Source of the DNA: a candidate division WOR-3 bacterium | GTDB lineage: Bacteria; Hydrothermota; Hydrothermia; Hydrothermales; JAJRUZ01 | DNA: 64,000 nt | Direction: 5' to 3' | Assembly (NCBI GenBank): GCA_039804025.1 | Contig: JBDRZP010000003.1 | Coordinates: 1-64,000, forward strand | In this document: piece after piece, positions 34,865-42,721 of the stretch | Layout of the letters: every line of letters begins with the position of its first letter | How positions within the stretch are numbered: the first letter of the stretch is position 1 | Notes under the pieces: model-generated | The model's input: the letters and a program-made list of their open reading frames with translations, nothing else | Databases searched by the model: none | What the model was told of the DNA's origin: nothing | Position numbers and translations under genes: made by a program

Positions 34865-37287
34865 TAAATTCTCACCTCCTTTTCAAGCATTTTTAACCAT
34901 TTTAATGCAAGTGCTGAGTATTCCTTTGCTTTTTTTGCAAGAGGTGAATTCTCGGAAAGCCTCACAACTTTAGTCCATTCTTCAATTGCTTTTGCATACT
35001 TTCCAATTAAAGCATAGCATACCCCGAAATAGAAATGCAATTCTTCTTTTAAAAAGAAATCCTTTTGTAAGGATTTAAAAAGCTCTATAGCTTCCTTATA
35101 TTTACCCTTTGCTGTAAGATCAATGGCAATTAGAAGGTCAGCATATTTATTAAATCCCTCTTTCTTTAAAATTTCTACTTTATTTCTAAAATTTTCTTCA
35201 TCTTTTAATTTTAAAGAACATCTCGCATATGCATAAAGTGCCTCCTTATTTTTACTATCTTCTTTAATGATTTTTTCATACTCTTTTCTTGCCTCTTCGT
35301 ATCTTTCCAGTTTTTCAAGCAATTCACCAAACCACATTATTATCTTAGTATCAGGTTTAGATTTTTTTAATACCCTTTTTAACACTTCCAAGGCTTCATT
35401 CAATTCACCCTTTCTTTCCTTTATTTTTGCCTTTAAAAGCAAAACATCAATGTACTCTTTATCTTTTTTTATAATCTTATCTAATTCTTCTTCTGCCCTA
35501 TCATATCTTTTTGTTCTGTAAAATACATGGGCAAGATGTAATCTTATTCTATCGTCTTCTTTTTCTTTAAGTAATTTAAAATAAAAATTCTCTGCATTTT
35601 CATAAAAACCAAGATTTTCATAAGCAAGAGCAAGTAAATAAAGAATCTCCTTATCCTCAGGATATTTTTTATTAAGGGGAAGGAGTAATTTAAGAGCATT
35701 TTCAAAATCCCTATTCTTTAAAAGAATTTTTACCTTTTTTAACTCAAGAAACTTATCGCCTTCAAATTCTTCAACCTCTTTAGAAGGGAAAATTCTTGAT
35801 TCAACAGGTCTTGGGGAACCTTCAATAGCAAAAAGATATTGGAATACATTTGCCTTTTCTTCTTCCTTAAAACTAACATCTTCACCGTTTATTTTTGAAA
35901 GCAAAAAGGCAGCATAGGAAAAATCAGGTTCTATTCTTAAAGCCTCTCTCAAAAGTTCTTTTGCTTTGTCTTTTTCTCCAATCTCATTAAGTATTTTTGC
36001 ATAAAGAGTAAGATAAAATGGGTTCTCCTTTTCAATTTCATTAATTTCTTTAAGATACTGAAGGGCTTTTTCCAAATTATTCTCTTCAATTGCTATGAGA
36101 GATAGATTATAAAGTGGAACTATAAAACCTGGCTCAATTTCATAGGATCTCTGAAAATATTCTTTGGCTTTTTCTCTATTTTCATTTGCTATTATACAGG
36201 CTAAATTATTTAAAGCATAAGGATAATTCTTTATCCCTTCAAAAATTTTTCTTGCTTTTTCTGTATCTCCCCTTCTCGAAAGAGCTATTGCGTACATATT
36301 CCATGTATGAAAGTCCTTTTCTTTAATTTCTTCTATTAAAGAAATAGCTCTATCCCAATTCTCTTCAAGCAGAAAAATCTCAGCCTCTATCTTCTTTAAT
36401 TCGGGTCTTGTATCATCCATTTTCTTTAGTTCTTCAAGAATATTCTTTGCTTCCCTCAAGAAGAGTTTGTTTTTGTATGCTTCAAGAAGATTAAGTCTTG
36501 ATTCAAAAGGATCTGCTTTTATCTCAATTATTCCTATGGATTCCTGTAATAATTCCTCAATAGATGGAGCTTCTTCATCTATACCAAGTGCTCCTTGAAC
36601 TTTTGATATTCTGGGATCAAGTTCTTTTGCCTTTATAGCTTCTTCTAAGGCTTCTTCTAAATATCCTTTTTCTCCAAGGGCAAAGGAAAGATAAAGATGG
36701 GCTTTTGCATTGTTTGGGTCTTTTTCGATTACTTCTCTTAGAACTTTTATTGCTGAGTCATAATTTCCCTGATTATATAAAACTTCTCCCAGATCAAGTT
36801 TAATATCTAAATCTTCTGGTAGAATTCTTTGCGCTCTTCTAATTGCTGCAATTGCCTCTGGAAATTTTCCCATCTTCTTGTAACATCTTATCACCCCTTT
36901 AATTGCTTCCTTATTTTTTGAATCTCTTAGCAAAACCTCTCTATACTCCCTCAAAGCATGTGAGTATTTTGCTAATTGGTAAAGGGTCTTTGCATATTCA
37001 AGCCTTGCATTAATATCCTCAGGATTTTGTTCTACTTTCCTAAAATATTTATCAATAAGATCTTCTTTTTTCTTGGTTTTTTTTAAAATTATTTCAAGAT
37101 TGATTCTTGCTATATTAAAATCTGGATCAATATCAAGAGCTTTTTTAAGCTCATTAATAGCCTCATCAAATAAGCCTCTGTTGAAATAAACTACCGCAAG
37201 ATTGTTATGAGCTGCTGGATCAAAGGGATCAATCTTTGTAGCAAAAGACTTCAAAATTCTAATCTCTTCCTGAGTAGGAGATCTCAT
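34864..37287 (-). CDS. Large TPR protein of the chemosensory operon
   Basis: This 807-residue protein is almost wholly tetratricopeptide repeats, at least a dozen, for example PFDPAAHNNLAVVYFNRGLF, INELKKALDIDPDFN, NPEDINARLEYAKTLY, DPNNAKAHLYLSFALGEKGY and LLALAYENLGFYENAENFY. There is no signal peptide or membrane helix, so it is cytoplasmic, and it is probably a scaffold that binds several partners. Its gene overlaps cheC (4 bp) upstream and the PATAN gene downstream. TPR scaffolds of this size are rare in che operons. Its ligand is unknown. Confidence 0.8.
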   Translation of the reverse strand: MRSPTQEEIRILKSFATKIDPFDPAAHNNLAVVYFNRGLFDEAINELKKALDIDPDFNIARINLEIILKKTKKKEDLIDKYFRKVEQNPEDINARLEYAKTLYQLAKYSHALREYREVLLRDSKNKEAIKGVIRCYKKMGKFPEAIAAIRRAQRILPEDLDIKLDLGEVLYNQGNYDSAIKVLREVIEKDPNNAKAHLYLSFALGEKGYLEEALEEAIKAKELDPRISKVQGALGIDEEAPSIEELLQESIGIIEIKADPFESRLNLLEAYKNKLFLREAKNILEELKKMDDTRPELKKIEAEIFLLEENWDRAISLIEEIKEKDFHTWNMYAIALSRRGDTEKARKIFEGIKNYPYALNNLACIIANENREKAKEYFQRSYEIEPGFIVPLYNLSLIAIEENNLEKALQYLKEINEIEKENPFYLTLYAKILNEIGEKDKAKELLREALRIEPDFSYAAFLLSKINGEDVSFKEEEKANVFQYLFAIEGSPRPVESRIFPSKEVEEFEGDKFLELKKVKILLKNRDFENALKLLLPLNKKYPEDKEILYLLALAYENLGFYENAENFYFKLLKEKEDDRIRLHLAHVFYRTKRYDRAEEELDKIIKKDKEYIDVLLLKAKIKERKGELNEALEVLKRVLKKSKPDTKIIMWFGELLEKLERYEEARKEYEKIIKEDSKNKEALYAYARCSLKLKDEENFRNKVEILKKEGFNKYADLLIAIDLTAKGKYKEAIELFKSLQKDFFLKEELHFYFGVCYALIGKYAKAIEEWTKVVRLSENSPLAKKAKEYSALALKWLKMLEKEVRI

Positions 37288-37892
37288 TCAAAAAAGGATT
37301 TTAATTTTTCCTGAATTATACCAATTGCGTGTTCATCAGGTAAAAAGAAAAATGCTATCTTTATTTCTATCCCATTTTCTATTTTCAAAATTGACTTTAT
37401 GCATAAAGCAAAACCTCTTTCTGCCTCAATCTGAAGAAAAGCATCTGAAAGAATAGCCCTTATATTATCATTCTTTAAAAAGGGTACCGTAGGTAGGGCT
37501 AAAAGTCCAAGAAAATCTGATAAGGCTGTCATATATGCTCCTGTGATAATATTCCCCACTTCCTTTAAAGCAGATTCTTCCTGTTCATTAATTTCAGAAA
37601 CCCTTTCTCTCATTAAAAGGGATAAAAGGGAAATAGCTTCTTCTTTTGAAAGTAAAAGGAGAGTAAGTCCGGTAAGATCTCCTAAAAAATAAAGAAGAAT
37701 TCCAATGGCTTCTTCATCAGTCTTACCTGCAACTTTTTCAAAAACGGTTCCCATATCACCTATAAAAACCTCAGGTACACTCATCATTACCTTTCTGTTT
37801 ATAAGACCAGAAAGTGCGGTGGCTGCATGACCGCAACCAATATTTGCTACTTCCCTTAAGCCATCAATACCAAAAATTCCTTCTTCTTTCAT
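37284..37892 (-). CDS. cheC: CheC-type CheY-P phosphatase
   Basis: This 202-residue protein has two copies of the CheC active-site motif (D/S-x3-E-x2-N): DGLREVANIGCGHAATALS near residues 10-28 and SALKEVGNIITGAYMTALSD near residues 105-124. Each helix is followed by a Pro (SVPE, ALPTVP). CheC removes phosphate from CheY and normally acts with the deamidase CheD, which is not visible here. The gene begins 1 bp after the cheA stop codon and overlaps the TPR gene, so its dose should match that of CheA. Confidence 0.9.
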   Translation of the reverse strand: MKEEGIFGIDGLREVANIGCGHAATALSGLINRKVMMSVPEVFIGDMGTVFEKVAGKTDEEAIGILLYFLGDLTGLTLLLLSKEEAISLLSLLMRERVSEINEQEESALKEVGNIITGAYMTALSDFLGLLALPTVPFLKNDNIRAILSDAFLQIEAERGFALCIKSILKIENGIEIKIAFFFLPDEHAIGIIQEKLKSFFE

Positions 37893-37893
37893 T

Positions 37894-39684
37894 TTAATTC
37901 TCCATAAATTTTGAAGGGTCTATAATAATTGATGGGGTTCCATCCCACAAAATTGTTCCCCCTGAGACATAGGGTATTCTCATAATATAAATATCAAGAG
38001 ATTTTACTACTACATCCATCTGAGAAATAACTTTATCCACTATTAAAAGAGCCCTTTTTCTATCACTTTCTATCAAAAGAGCTGAAAACTTCTCTTTTTT
38101 TGAACCATTCAATTTTAATTTCCTTGACATCCAGATGCATGGTAGAACTTCATCTCTTATTAACATATAATCTCTGCCCATAATTTTCTTTATATCTCTC
38201 TCACTTCCCTCTATTATTTCCTGAATAAAAACAAGGGGTATAACGAATCTGTTACCTGCTACATCAACAACCACACCTCTTGTTATAGCAAGAGAAAGAG
38301 GTAATTTTAGTTTTATAGTAGTACCCTTCATATATTCACTTTCAATTTCCATAAAACCACCCATCCTCGTTATAAACTGTTTAACCACATCCAACCCCAC
38401 CCCTCTGCCAGAAATCATTGTAGTATCCTCTTTTGTTGAAAAACCAGGAATTGTTATAAGTTCAAAAACCTCTTTGTCAGTTAAAACCTTTGCCTTTTCC
38501 TCTGAAATCAAACCTTTTTCAATGGCTCTTTTAATAACCTTATTTTTATCAACACCCCTTCCATCATCTTTTATATAAATTGTCACTGAATTTTTTTCCC
38601 TTTCAAGTTTTATATAAATTATGCCTTTCCTACTTTTTCCAAATTTTAATCTTTCCTCAGGGAGCTCAATTCCGTGGTCAAGAGAATTTCTAATTATATG
38701 AAGAAGCGGTTCTCTCATCTCCTCAAGTAAAGCTCTATCAAGTTCAATATCCCCCCCCTCTATTAAAAGTTCTGCTTCTTTTCCCATTTCTTTTGCTTTA
38801 TCTCTCACAAATCTTTTAAATCTCTCAAGAATCTGAAAAGCAGGAATTAGTCTTATTGACATAACATCATCCTGAAGATAGGAAATAAGTCTTTCAAGAT
38901 TTTCCATATTGTCCTGTATTTCCCTATCTTCTATTTGTCTTAATTTTGAAAACAACCTTTCCTTAGCAATAACTATTTCTCCCAACCTATCCATTATTGT
39001 ATCAAGTTTCTCCGATTTAACTCTAATTTCTTCAAGAGGTTTAATTTCAAATTCTTTTTCTTCTAACTTTATTTCCTTTTTTTCTTCAATAAAATAATGC
39101 TCTATATCTTCAAAACTCTCAACCACCTCCACAATTTCTTCTTTTTCCCTTTCAGTCTCAAGTGTTATCTTAAGTAAATTACTAACATTTTCTTTTATTA
39201 TATCATCTTCACTTGGTTCTGAAAAAAGTATATTAAATTTCTCCTTAAATTTCCTTAAAATAACAAGCATTCTCGCAGCAATAAGAGGTGTTTGAGGATC
39301 AATATATATTTCTACATCATAGAACTTTTTGGATTTGTCTTTTTCTTTTAAAGATTTTAACTCATCAAAACTAAAAGACCCCTTTTCTTCAATCATCATC
39401 TTTAAAGCATCCAATGCTTTAAAAAGAAAATCAAAATCCAGCTCTTTCTTTTTGCCTTTTCTTAAATCATCAAATTCATCTTCAAGTCTGTGACAAAAAT
39501 TTTCTATATTCTTTTTCTCAACAGCTGCTGCCATTCCTTTTAAAGTGTGCGCAAGTCTAAAAATCTCATTTAATAGCTTTTCTGAATCAGGTTTTTTTTC
39601 AAGCTCAAGTATATTTTTCTCTAAATTTGTCAATATCTCCTCTGCCTCACTTTTAAAAAGTTCAAGATATTTTTTTTCTATCAT
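37894..39684 (-). CDS. cheA: Chemotaxis histidine kinase CheA
   Basis: This 596-residue kinase has the five-part CheA layout. The Hpt domain holds the phosphorylation site His 46 in FRLAHTLKGMAAAVEKK. A P2-like linker follows (residues about 120-200), then the dimer helices (SEKLDTIMDRLGEIVIAKE). The ATPase has the N box LHIIRNSLDHGIELPEERL and GRGVGLDVVKQFI. The C-terminal CheW-like domain starts TRGVVVDVAGNRFVIPL. It would phosphorylate the CheY next to it. Its ATG overlaps the cheY stop (4 bp). No MCP receptor gene occurs in the window. Confidence 0.96.
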   Translation of the reverse strand: MIEKKYLELFKSEAEEILTNLEKNILELEKKPDSEKLLNEIFRLAHTLKGMAAAVEKKNIENFCHRLEDEFDDLRKGKKKELDFDFLFKALDALKMMIEEKGSFSFDELKSLKEKDKSKKFYDVEIYIDPQTPLIAARMLVILRKFKEKFNILFSEPSEDDIIKENVSNLLKITLETEREKEEIVEVVESFEDIEHYFIEEKKEIKLEEKEFEIKPLEEIRVKSEKLDTIMDRLGEIVIAKERLFSKLRQIEDREIQDNMENLERLISYLQDDVMSIRLIPAFQILERFKRFVRDKAKEMGKEAELLIEGGDIELDRALLEEMREPLLHIIRNSLDHGIELPEERLKFGKSRKGIIYIKLEREKNSVTIYIKDDGRGVDKNKVIKRAIEKGLISEEKAKVLTDKEVFELITIPGFSTKEDTTMISGRGVGLDVVKQFITRMGGFMEIESEYMKGTTIKLKLPLSLAITRGVVVDVAGNRFVIPLVFIQEIIEGSERDIKKIMGRDYMLIRDEVLPCIWMSRKLKLNGSKKEKFSALLIESDRKRALLIVDKVISQMDVVVKSLDIYIMRIPYVSGGTILWDGTPSIIIDPSKFMEN

Positions 39685-40049
39685 TTTGACTTTATGACTC
39701 TTTCAACAGCTTCAAGGACCCTAGCGGGCTGGAAAGGTTTTACTATGTAGTCCTTAGCTCCAGCCTGAATAGCTTCAAGAACAAGGGGTTGTTGTCCCAT
39801 AGCAGATACCATTATTATTTTTGCATGAGGATCAAAAGATATTATTTCTCTAACTGCGTCTATTCCACTTTTATCAGGCATGACTATATCCATTGTCACA
39901 ATATCAGGTTTAAGTTCCCTATAAAGTCTTACAGCCTCTTCACCATTTGAAGCCTCTCCACATATTTCATAACCACCCTTTTTTAATATATCTGCAAGAA
40001 GTTTCCTCATAAATTGTGCATCATCTACTATTAATACTCTCGGATTCAT
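39681..40049 (-). CDS. cheY: Response regulator CheY
   Basis: This 122-residue single receiver domain has the acidic pair Asp 9-Asp 10 (VLIVDDAQFMRKLL), the phospho-acceptor Asp 54 in DIVTMDIVMPDKSG, a Ser in IIMVSAMGQQPLV and the Lys in AKDYIVKPFQPARVL. No output domain is fused, so it must act by binding a partner. With no flagellar genes nearby, that partner is probably a type IV pilus regulator or motor (inference). It lies between cheW and cheA. Confidence 0.95.
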   Translation of the reverse strand: MNPRVLIVDDAQFMRKLLADILKKGGYEICGEASNGEEAVRLYRELKPDIVTMDIVMPDKSGIDAVREIISFDPHAKIIMVSAMGQQPLVLEAIQAGAKDYIVKPFQPARVLEAVERVIKSK

Positions 40050-40060
40050 TAAGTTTTCCC

Positions 40061-40507
40061 CTATTTAAAATGGATTTGAACCTCACCGGGAATCTTTTTT
40101 GGATCTATTATTAAAAATTTTCTCTTCTCAAGAACAGCTTGACCTTTTAAAAGGGACCTATCTATATCTTTTTTTAGATTTTCTGGAATTTCACCCATTT
40201 TAATCTCTTCACATTCAAAAACTCCTAAAATTGTATCCACTTCACAAGCATAAACTCTTTTAGGCTCAGGAGAAAGTATAATAAAAAACTTTTCTTTACC
40301 TTCTCCATTTTCTTCAATGTTCATTCTTTTCTTTAAATCAAAAAGAGGTATAACATTACCCCTTAAGTTAAAAATTCCTTTAAAATGTGGTGGAGAAAGT
40401 GGAACAGGAACAACTGGTTTTGGTTCTGAAATTTCAAGAACATTTTCCATAAGAAAAGAAAATTCCTTTTCAGAAATTCTAAAAGCAATTATTTGTTTTT
40501 TTTCCAT
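40061..40507 (-). CDS. cheW: Coupling protein CheW
   Basis: This 148-residue SH3-like coupling protein links receptors to CheA. It shows FRISEKEFSFLMENVLEISE, PHFKGIFNLRGNVIPLFDLK (the core CheW motif with NLRG...P..DL) and VDTILGVFECEEIK. It is the first core gene of the che operon, only 19 bp behind the cas6 stop codon. Receptor binding implies an MCP encoded elsewhere. Confidence 0.92.
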   Translation of the reverse strand: MEKKQIIAFRISEKEFSFLMENVLEISEPKPVVPVPLSPPHFKGIFNLRGNVIPLFDLKKRMNIEENGEGKEKFFIILSPEPKRVYACEVDTILGVFECEEIKMGEIPENLKKDIDRSLLKGQAVLEKRKFLIIDPKKIPGEVQIHFK

Positions 40508-40526
40508 TAATGAATTATAAAATCAA

Positions 40527-41261
40527 TCAGCTTGTTTTTTCCACCATTCCGAAACCCATTGAAGTTTTTTCTCCCAGTCCAGAATCCATTATAAATCTTA
40601 AAACCTGAATGTTACCCCTTAAATTCAAAGTAGCCATATACCCTTTAACTTTTATGTTTTTAATGGAGTAAAGCTTTGACTTATACGATTCACACATTAT
40701 TTCTATATCATAATCTGAAAGCCTTTCCCCTGTAAAACATTCAAATTTATCCTTTATTATTTCTTTTAATTTATGGTAAAAATGCTCGGTTTCAGGAGAA
40801 AGATAAATTGAAAAACTTTTATTCCCCTCTTTTTTGCTCTGAGATACAACAAGAGGAGAAAGTGTTTTAGCTTTTAATTCATTATTAATTTCGCTTATTT
40901 CAAATATCTTTGTTTTTAAAACAGGAAGATTATAGCAAAGGAGTTTCAAAAAACCTTCTTTTTTTAAAACACTTTCAAGAATTTCAATAAAAACTGAATC
41001 TGGTGAAGAAAGTATAAAAGTTAAAGGACCTATCATTAATATATAATCCTTTTCAAAAGAAATTTTTTGAGGAAAAAGAGGAGAAAAGGAAAAAAGTTTA
41101 AAATTTTTATTCTTATAACTCCATCCTTTTGAATGAATATTGTATGAAAATTTTAAACTATATTTGCTTAAAAGATAATAGATAGAAGAAGCAAGAAAAT
41201 AATTATATGACCAGGGAATCTTATATTCTTTATCTTCACCAACCAGAAGCTTCAGCCTCAA
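40527..41261 (-). CDS. cas6: CRISPR-associated endoribonuclease Cas6 (orphan)
   Basis: This is a 244-residue Cas6-family RNase of the I-A/III-B-like type, which cuts CRISPR repeat RNA. The first ferredoxin-like half has PWSYNYFLASSIYYLLSKY, then IHSKGWSYKNKNFKLFSFS with the catalytic His (residue 43) and a nearby Lys. The last part has MATLNLRGNIQVLRFIMDSG followed by the glycine-rich loop GLGEKTSMGFGM, a hallmark of the family. The annotated frame begins at 41,303 inside tRNA-Arg, so I chose the TTG at 41,261, 15 bp after the tRNA. No array or other cas gene is visible, and cheW follows at 19 bp. Confidence 0.9.
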   Translation of the reverse strand: MRLKLLVGEDKEYKIPWSYNYFLASSIYYLLSKYSLKFSYNIHSKGWSYKNKNFKLFSFSPLFPQKISFEKDYILMIGPLTFILSSPDSVFIEILESVLKKEGFLKLLCYNLPVLKTKIFEISEINNELKAKTLSPLVVSQSKKEGNKSFSIYLSPETEHFYHKLKEIIKDKFECFTGERLSDYDIEIMCESYKSKLYSIKNIKVKGYMATLNLRGNIQVLRFIMDSGLGEKTSMGFGMVEKTS

Positions 41262-41276
41262 ATTCTTTCTTTTATA

Positions 41277-41350
41277 CGCCCCCGGCAGGACTTGAACCCG
41301 CAACCACCGGATTAGAAATCCGATGCTCTATCCAGTTGAGCTACGGGGGC
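41277..41350 (-). tRNA. tRNA-Arg (UCU)
   Basis: The 74-nt cloverleaf begins GCCCCCG and ends CGGGGGC with discriminator G. The anticodon loop TTTCTAA gives TCT (codon AGA). The T-arm is GCGGGTTCAAGTCCTGC. CCA is not encoded. It is transcribed from the promoter at 41,392-41,364, and cas6 begins 15 bp behind its 3' end. Confidence 0.96.
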
Positions 41351-41363
41351 AGTATATTTATAA

Positions 41364-41392
41364 ATTATAAAATTTTACAAATTAAATTTCAA
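41364..41392 (-). promoter_or_regulatory. Promoter of tRNA-Arg and probably the cas6-che operon
   Basis: On the minus strand, TTGAAA (41,392-41,387), a 17-nt spacer and TATAAT (41,369-41,364) form a near-consensus sigma-70 promoter. The predicted start is near 41,357, only a few bases before the mature tRNA 5' end. No second promoter is evident between the tRNA and cas6, so readthrough into cas6 and the che genes is likely. Confidence 0.82.
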
Positions 41393-41402
41393 TTTTTTAA
41401 AC

Positions 41403-41431
41403 TTGACAAATTAATGATTTTTATTTATAAT
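41403..41431 (+). promoter_or_regulatory. Promoter of the pilC-pilS-pilR-polX unit
   Basis: TTGACA (41,403-41,408), a 17-nt spacer and TATAAT (41,426-41,431) make a perfect sigma-70 consensus promoter. It is divergent from the tRNA-Arg promoter, with the two -35 boxes only 10 bp apart. The leader before pilC is about 36 nt. Confidence 0.88.
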
Positions 41432-41473
41432 ATTTAAAAAGGTTCTAATCCTATATAAATTTAAAAATAAGAT

Positions 41474-42700
41474 ATGCCAACTTTTGTATGGAAAGGAAGA
41501 ACCCCTGAAGGAAGAGCAGTTGAAGGAGAGATGTCAGCGGATTCACAGCAGGAAGTAATTTCAGCTTTAAGAAAAAGAAATATCATACCAATTTCTGTAA
41601 ATATTAAAGAAAAAAAGAAATTACCCTCTCTTGAAGACCTTTTTCCAGCAAAAATAAAAGTTGATGAAATGGCCATGTTTACAAAACAGTTTGCAACAAT
41701 GTTGGAAGCTGGTCTCCCTTTAATGGATGCTTTAAACACTCTTTATATTCAGACTAAAAATAGAACACTTAAAAAAACAATAGGAAAAATTGCAGAAGAC
41801 CTTGAAGGTGGTTATACTCTTGCAGATTCTATGAGAAAACATAAAAAAGTCTTCTCTGACCTCTATGTTAATATGGTAGAAGCAGGAGAAAAAGGTGGTG
41901 CTTTAGGTGAGATACTCATACGTCTTGCTGAATACCTTGAAAAAACTGCTGATTTGCAGAGAAAAATTAAAGGTGCAATGGTTTACCCTGTTATAGTTTT
42001 AGTTGTAGCCATTGCAGCAACAGTAGCCCTGCTTGTATTTGTTATTCCAACCTTTGCTAATCTTTATGAAGGCTTTGGTGCAGAACTTCCCTTTCTCACA
42101 AAGATGGTTATTGGACTTTCCAATTTTGTTAAAAAATTTATTTTATTAATCATTTTATTTATTGTTGCAATTGTTGTGGGATTAAGAATGTGGTATGGAA
42201 CAGATCCAGGAAAGGAAGTTATAGATAGAATTTTGTTAAAATTTCCTATAATCGGTAACCTTATTCACAAACAGGCACTTTCAAGATTTTCAAGAACCCT
42301 TTCCACACTTTTAAGAAGTGGTGTTCCCTTAATAGACTCAATGGACATAACATCCAAAACAACTGGAAACAGAGTTGTCCAGCATGCCTTAGAAAGAGCA
42401 AGAAATTCAATAAGAGAAGGATCAACAATTTCTTCACCCTTACAAAAATCAGGAATATTTCCTCCACTTGTTGTCCAGATGGTACACATAGGAGAGCAAT
42501 CCGGAAATCTTGATGAAATGTTATTAAAAGTATCTGAGTTCTATGATAAAGAAGTGGATGCAGCTGTGGATGCCCTTACATCAGCGCTTGAACCTCTAAT
42601 TATGGTGGTACTTGGCGGGGTTGTGGGAACCATGGTTATAGCCATGTATTTACCTATATTCAAACTTATACCAACTTTAATGCAAAGCCTTTCTAAATAA
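41474..42700 (+). CDS. pilC: Type IV pilus inner-membrane platform protein PilC (GspF family)
   Basis: This 408-residue platform protein of type IV pili or type II secretion carries two GspF domains. The first has AMFTKQFATMLEAGLPLMDA and VNMVEAGEKGGALGEILIRL. The second has SRFSRTLSTLLRSGVPLIDS and VQMVHIGEQSGNLDEMLLKV. Three membrane segments lie between and after these. It begins MPTFVWKGRTPEGRAVEGEM, the usual start. It directs pilin assembly or retraction with the PilB/PilT motors, which are not encoded here. It is followed by the pilSR pair, which often controls pilin expression. Confidence 0.95.
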   Translation: MPTFVWKGRTPEGRAVEGEMSADSQQEVISALRKRNIIPISVNIKEKKKLPSLEDLFPAKIKVDEMAMFTKQFATMLEAGLPLMDALNTLYIQTKNRTLKKTIGKIAEDLEGGYTLADSMRKHKKVFSDLYVNMVEAGEKGGALGEILIRLAEYLEKTADLQRKIKGAMVYPVIVLVVAIAATVALLVFVIPTFANLYEGFGAELPFLTKMVIGLSNFVKKFILLIILFIVAIVVGLRMWYGTDPGKEVIDRILLKFPIIGNLIHKQALSRFSRTLSTLLRSGVPLIDSMDITSKTTGNRVVQHALERARNSIREGSTISSPLQKSGIFPPLVVQMVHIGEQSGNLDEMLLKVSEFYDKEVDAAVDALTSALEPLIMVVLGGVVGTMVIAMYLPIFKLIPTLMQSLSK

Positions 42701-42721
42701 GAAAAGAGAAAATAAAAGAGA

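Noticed and set aside
41262-41303. Upstream start of cas6 at 41,303
   Set aside because: It lies within tRNA-Arg and adds residues that no Cas6 has; the TTG at 41,261 matches the family N-terminus.
41351-41473. CRISPR array next to cas6
   Set aside because: The gaps around cas6 contain promoters and A+T-rich sequence, with no repeated unit of 20-40 bp at regular spacing. I saw no array elsewhere in the window either.
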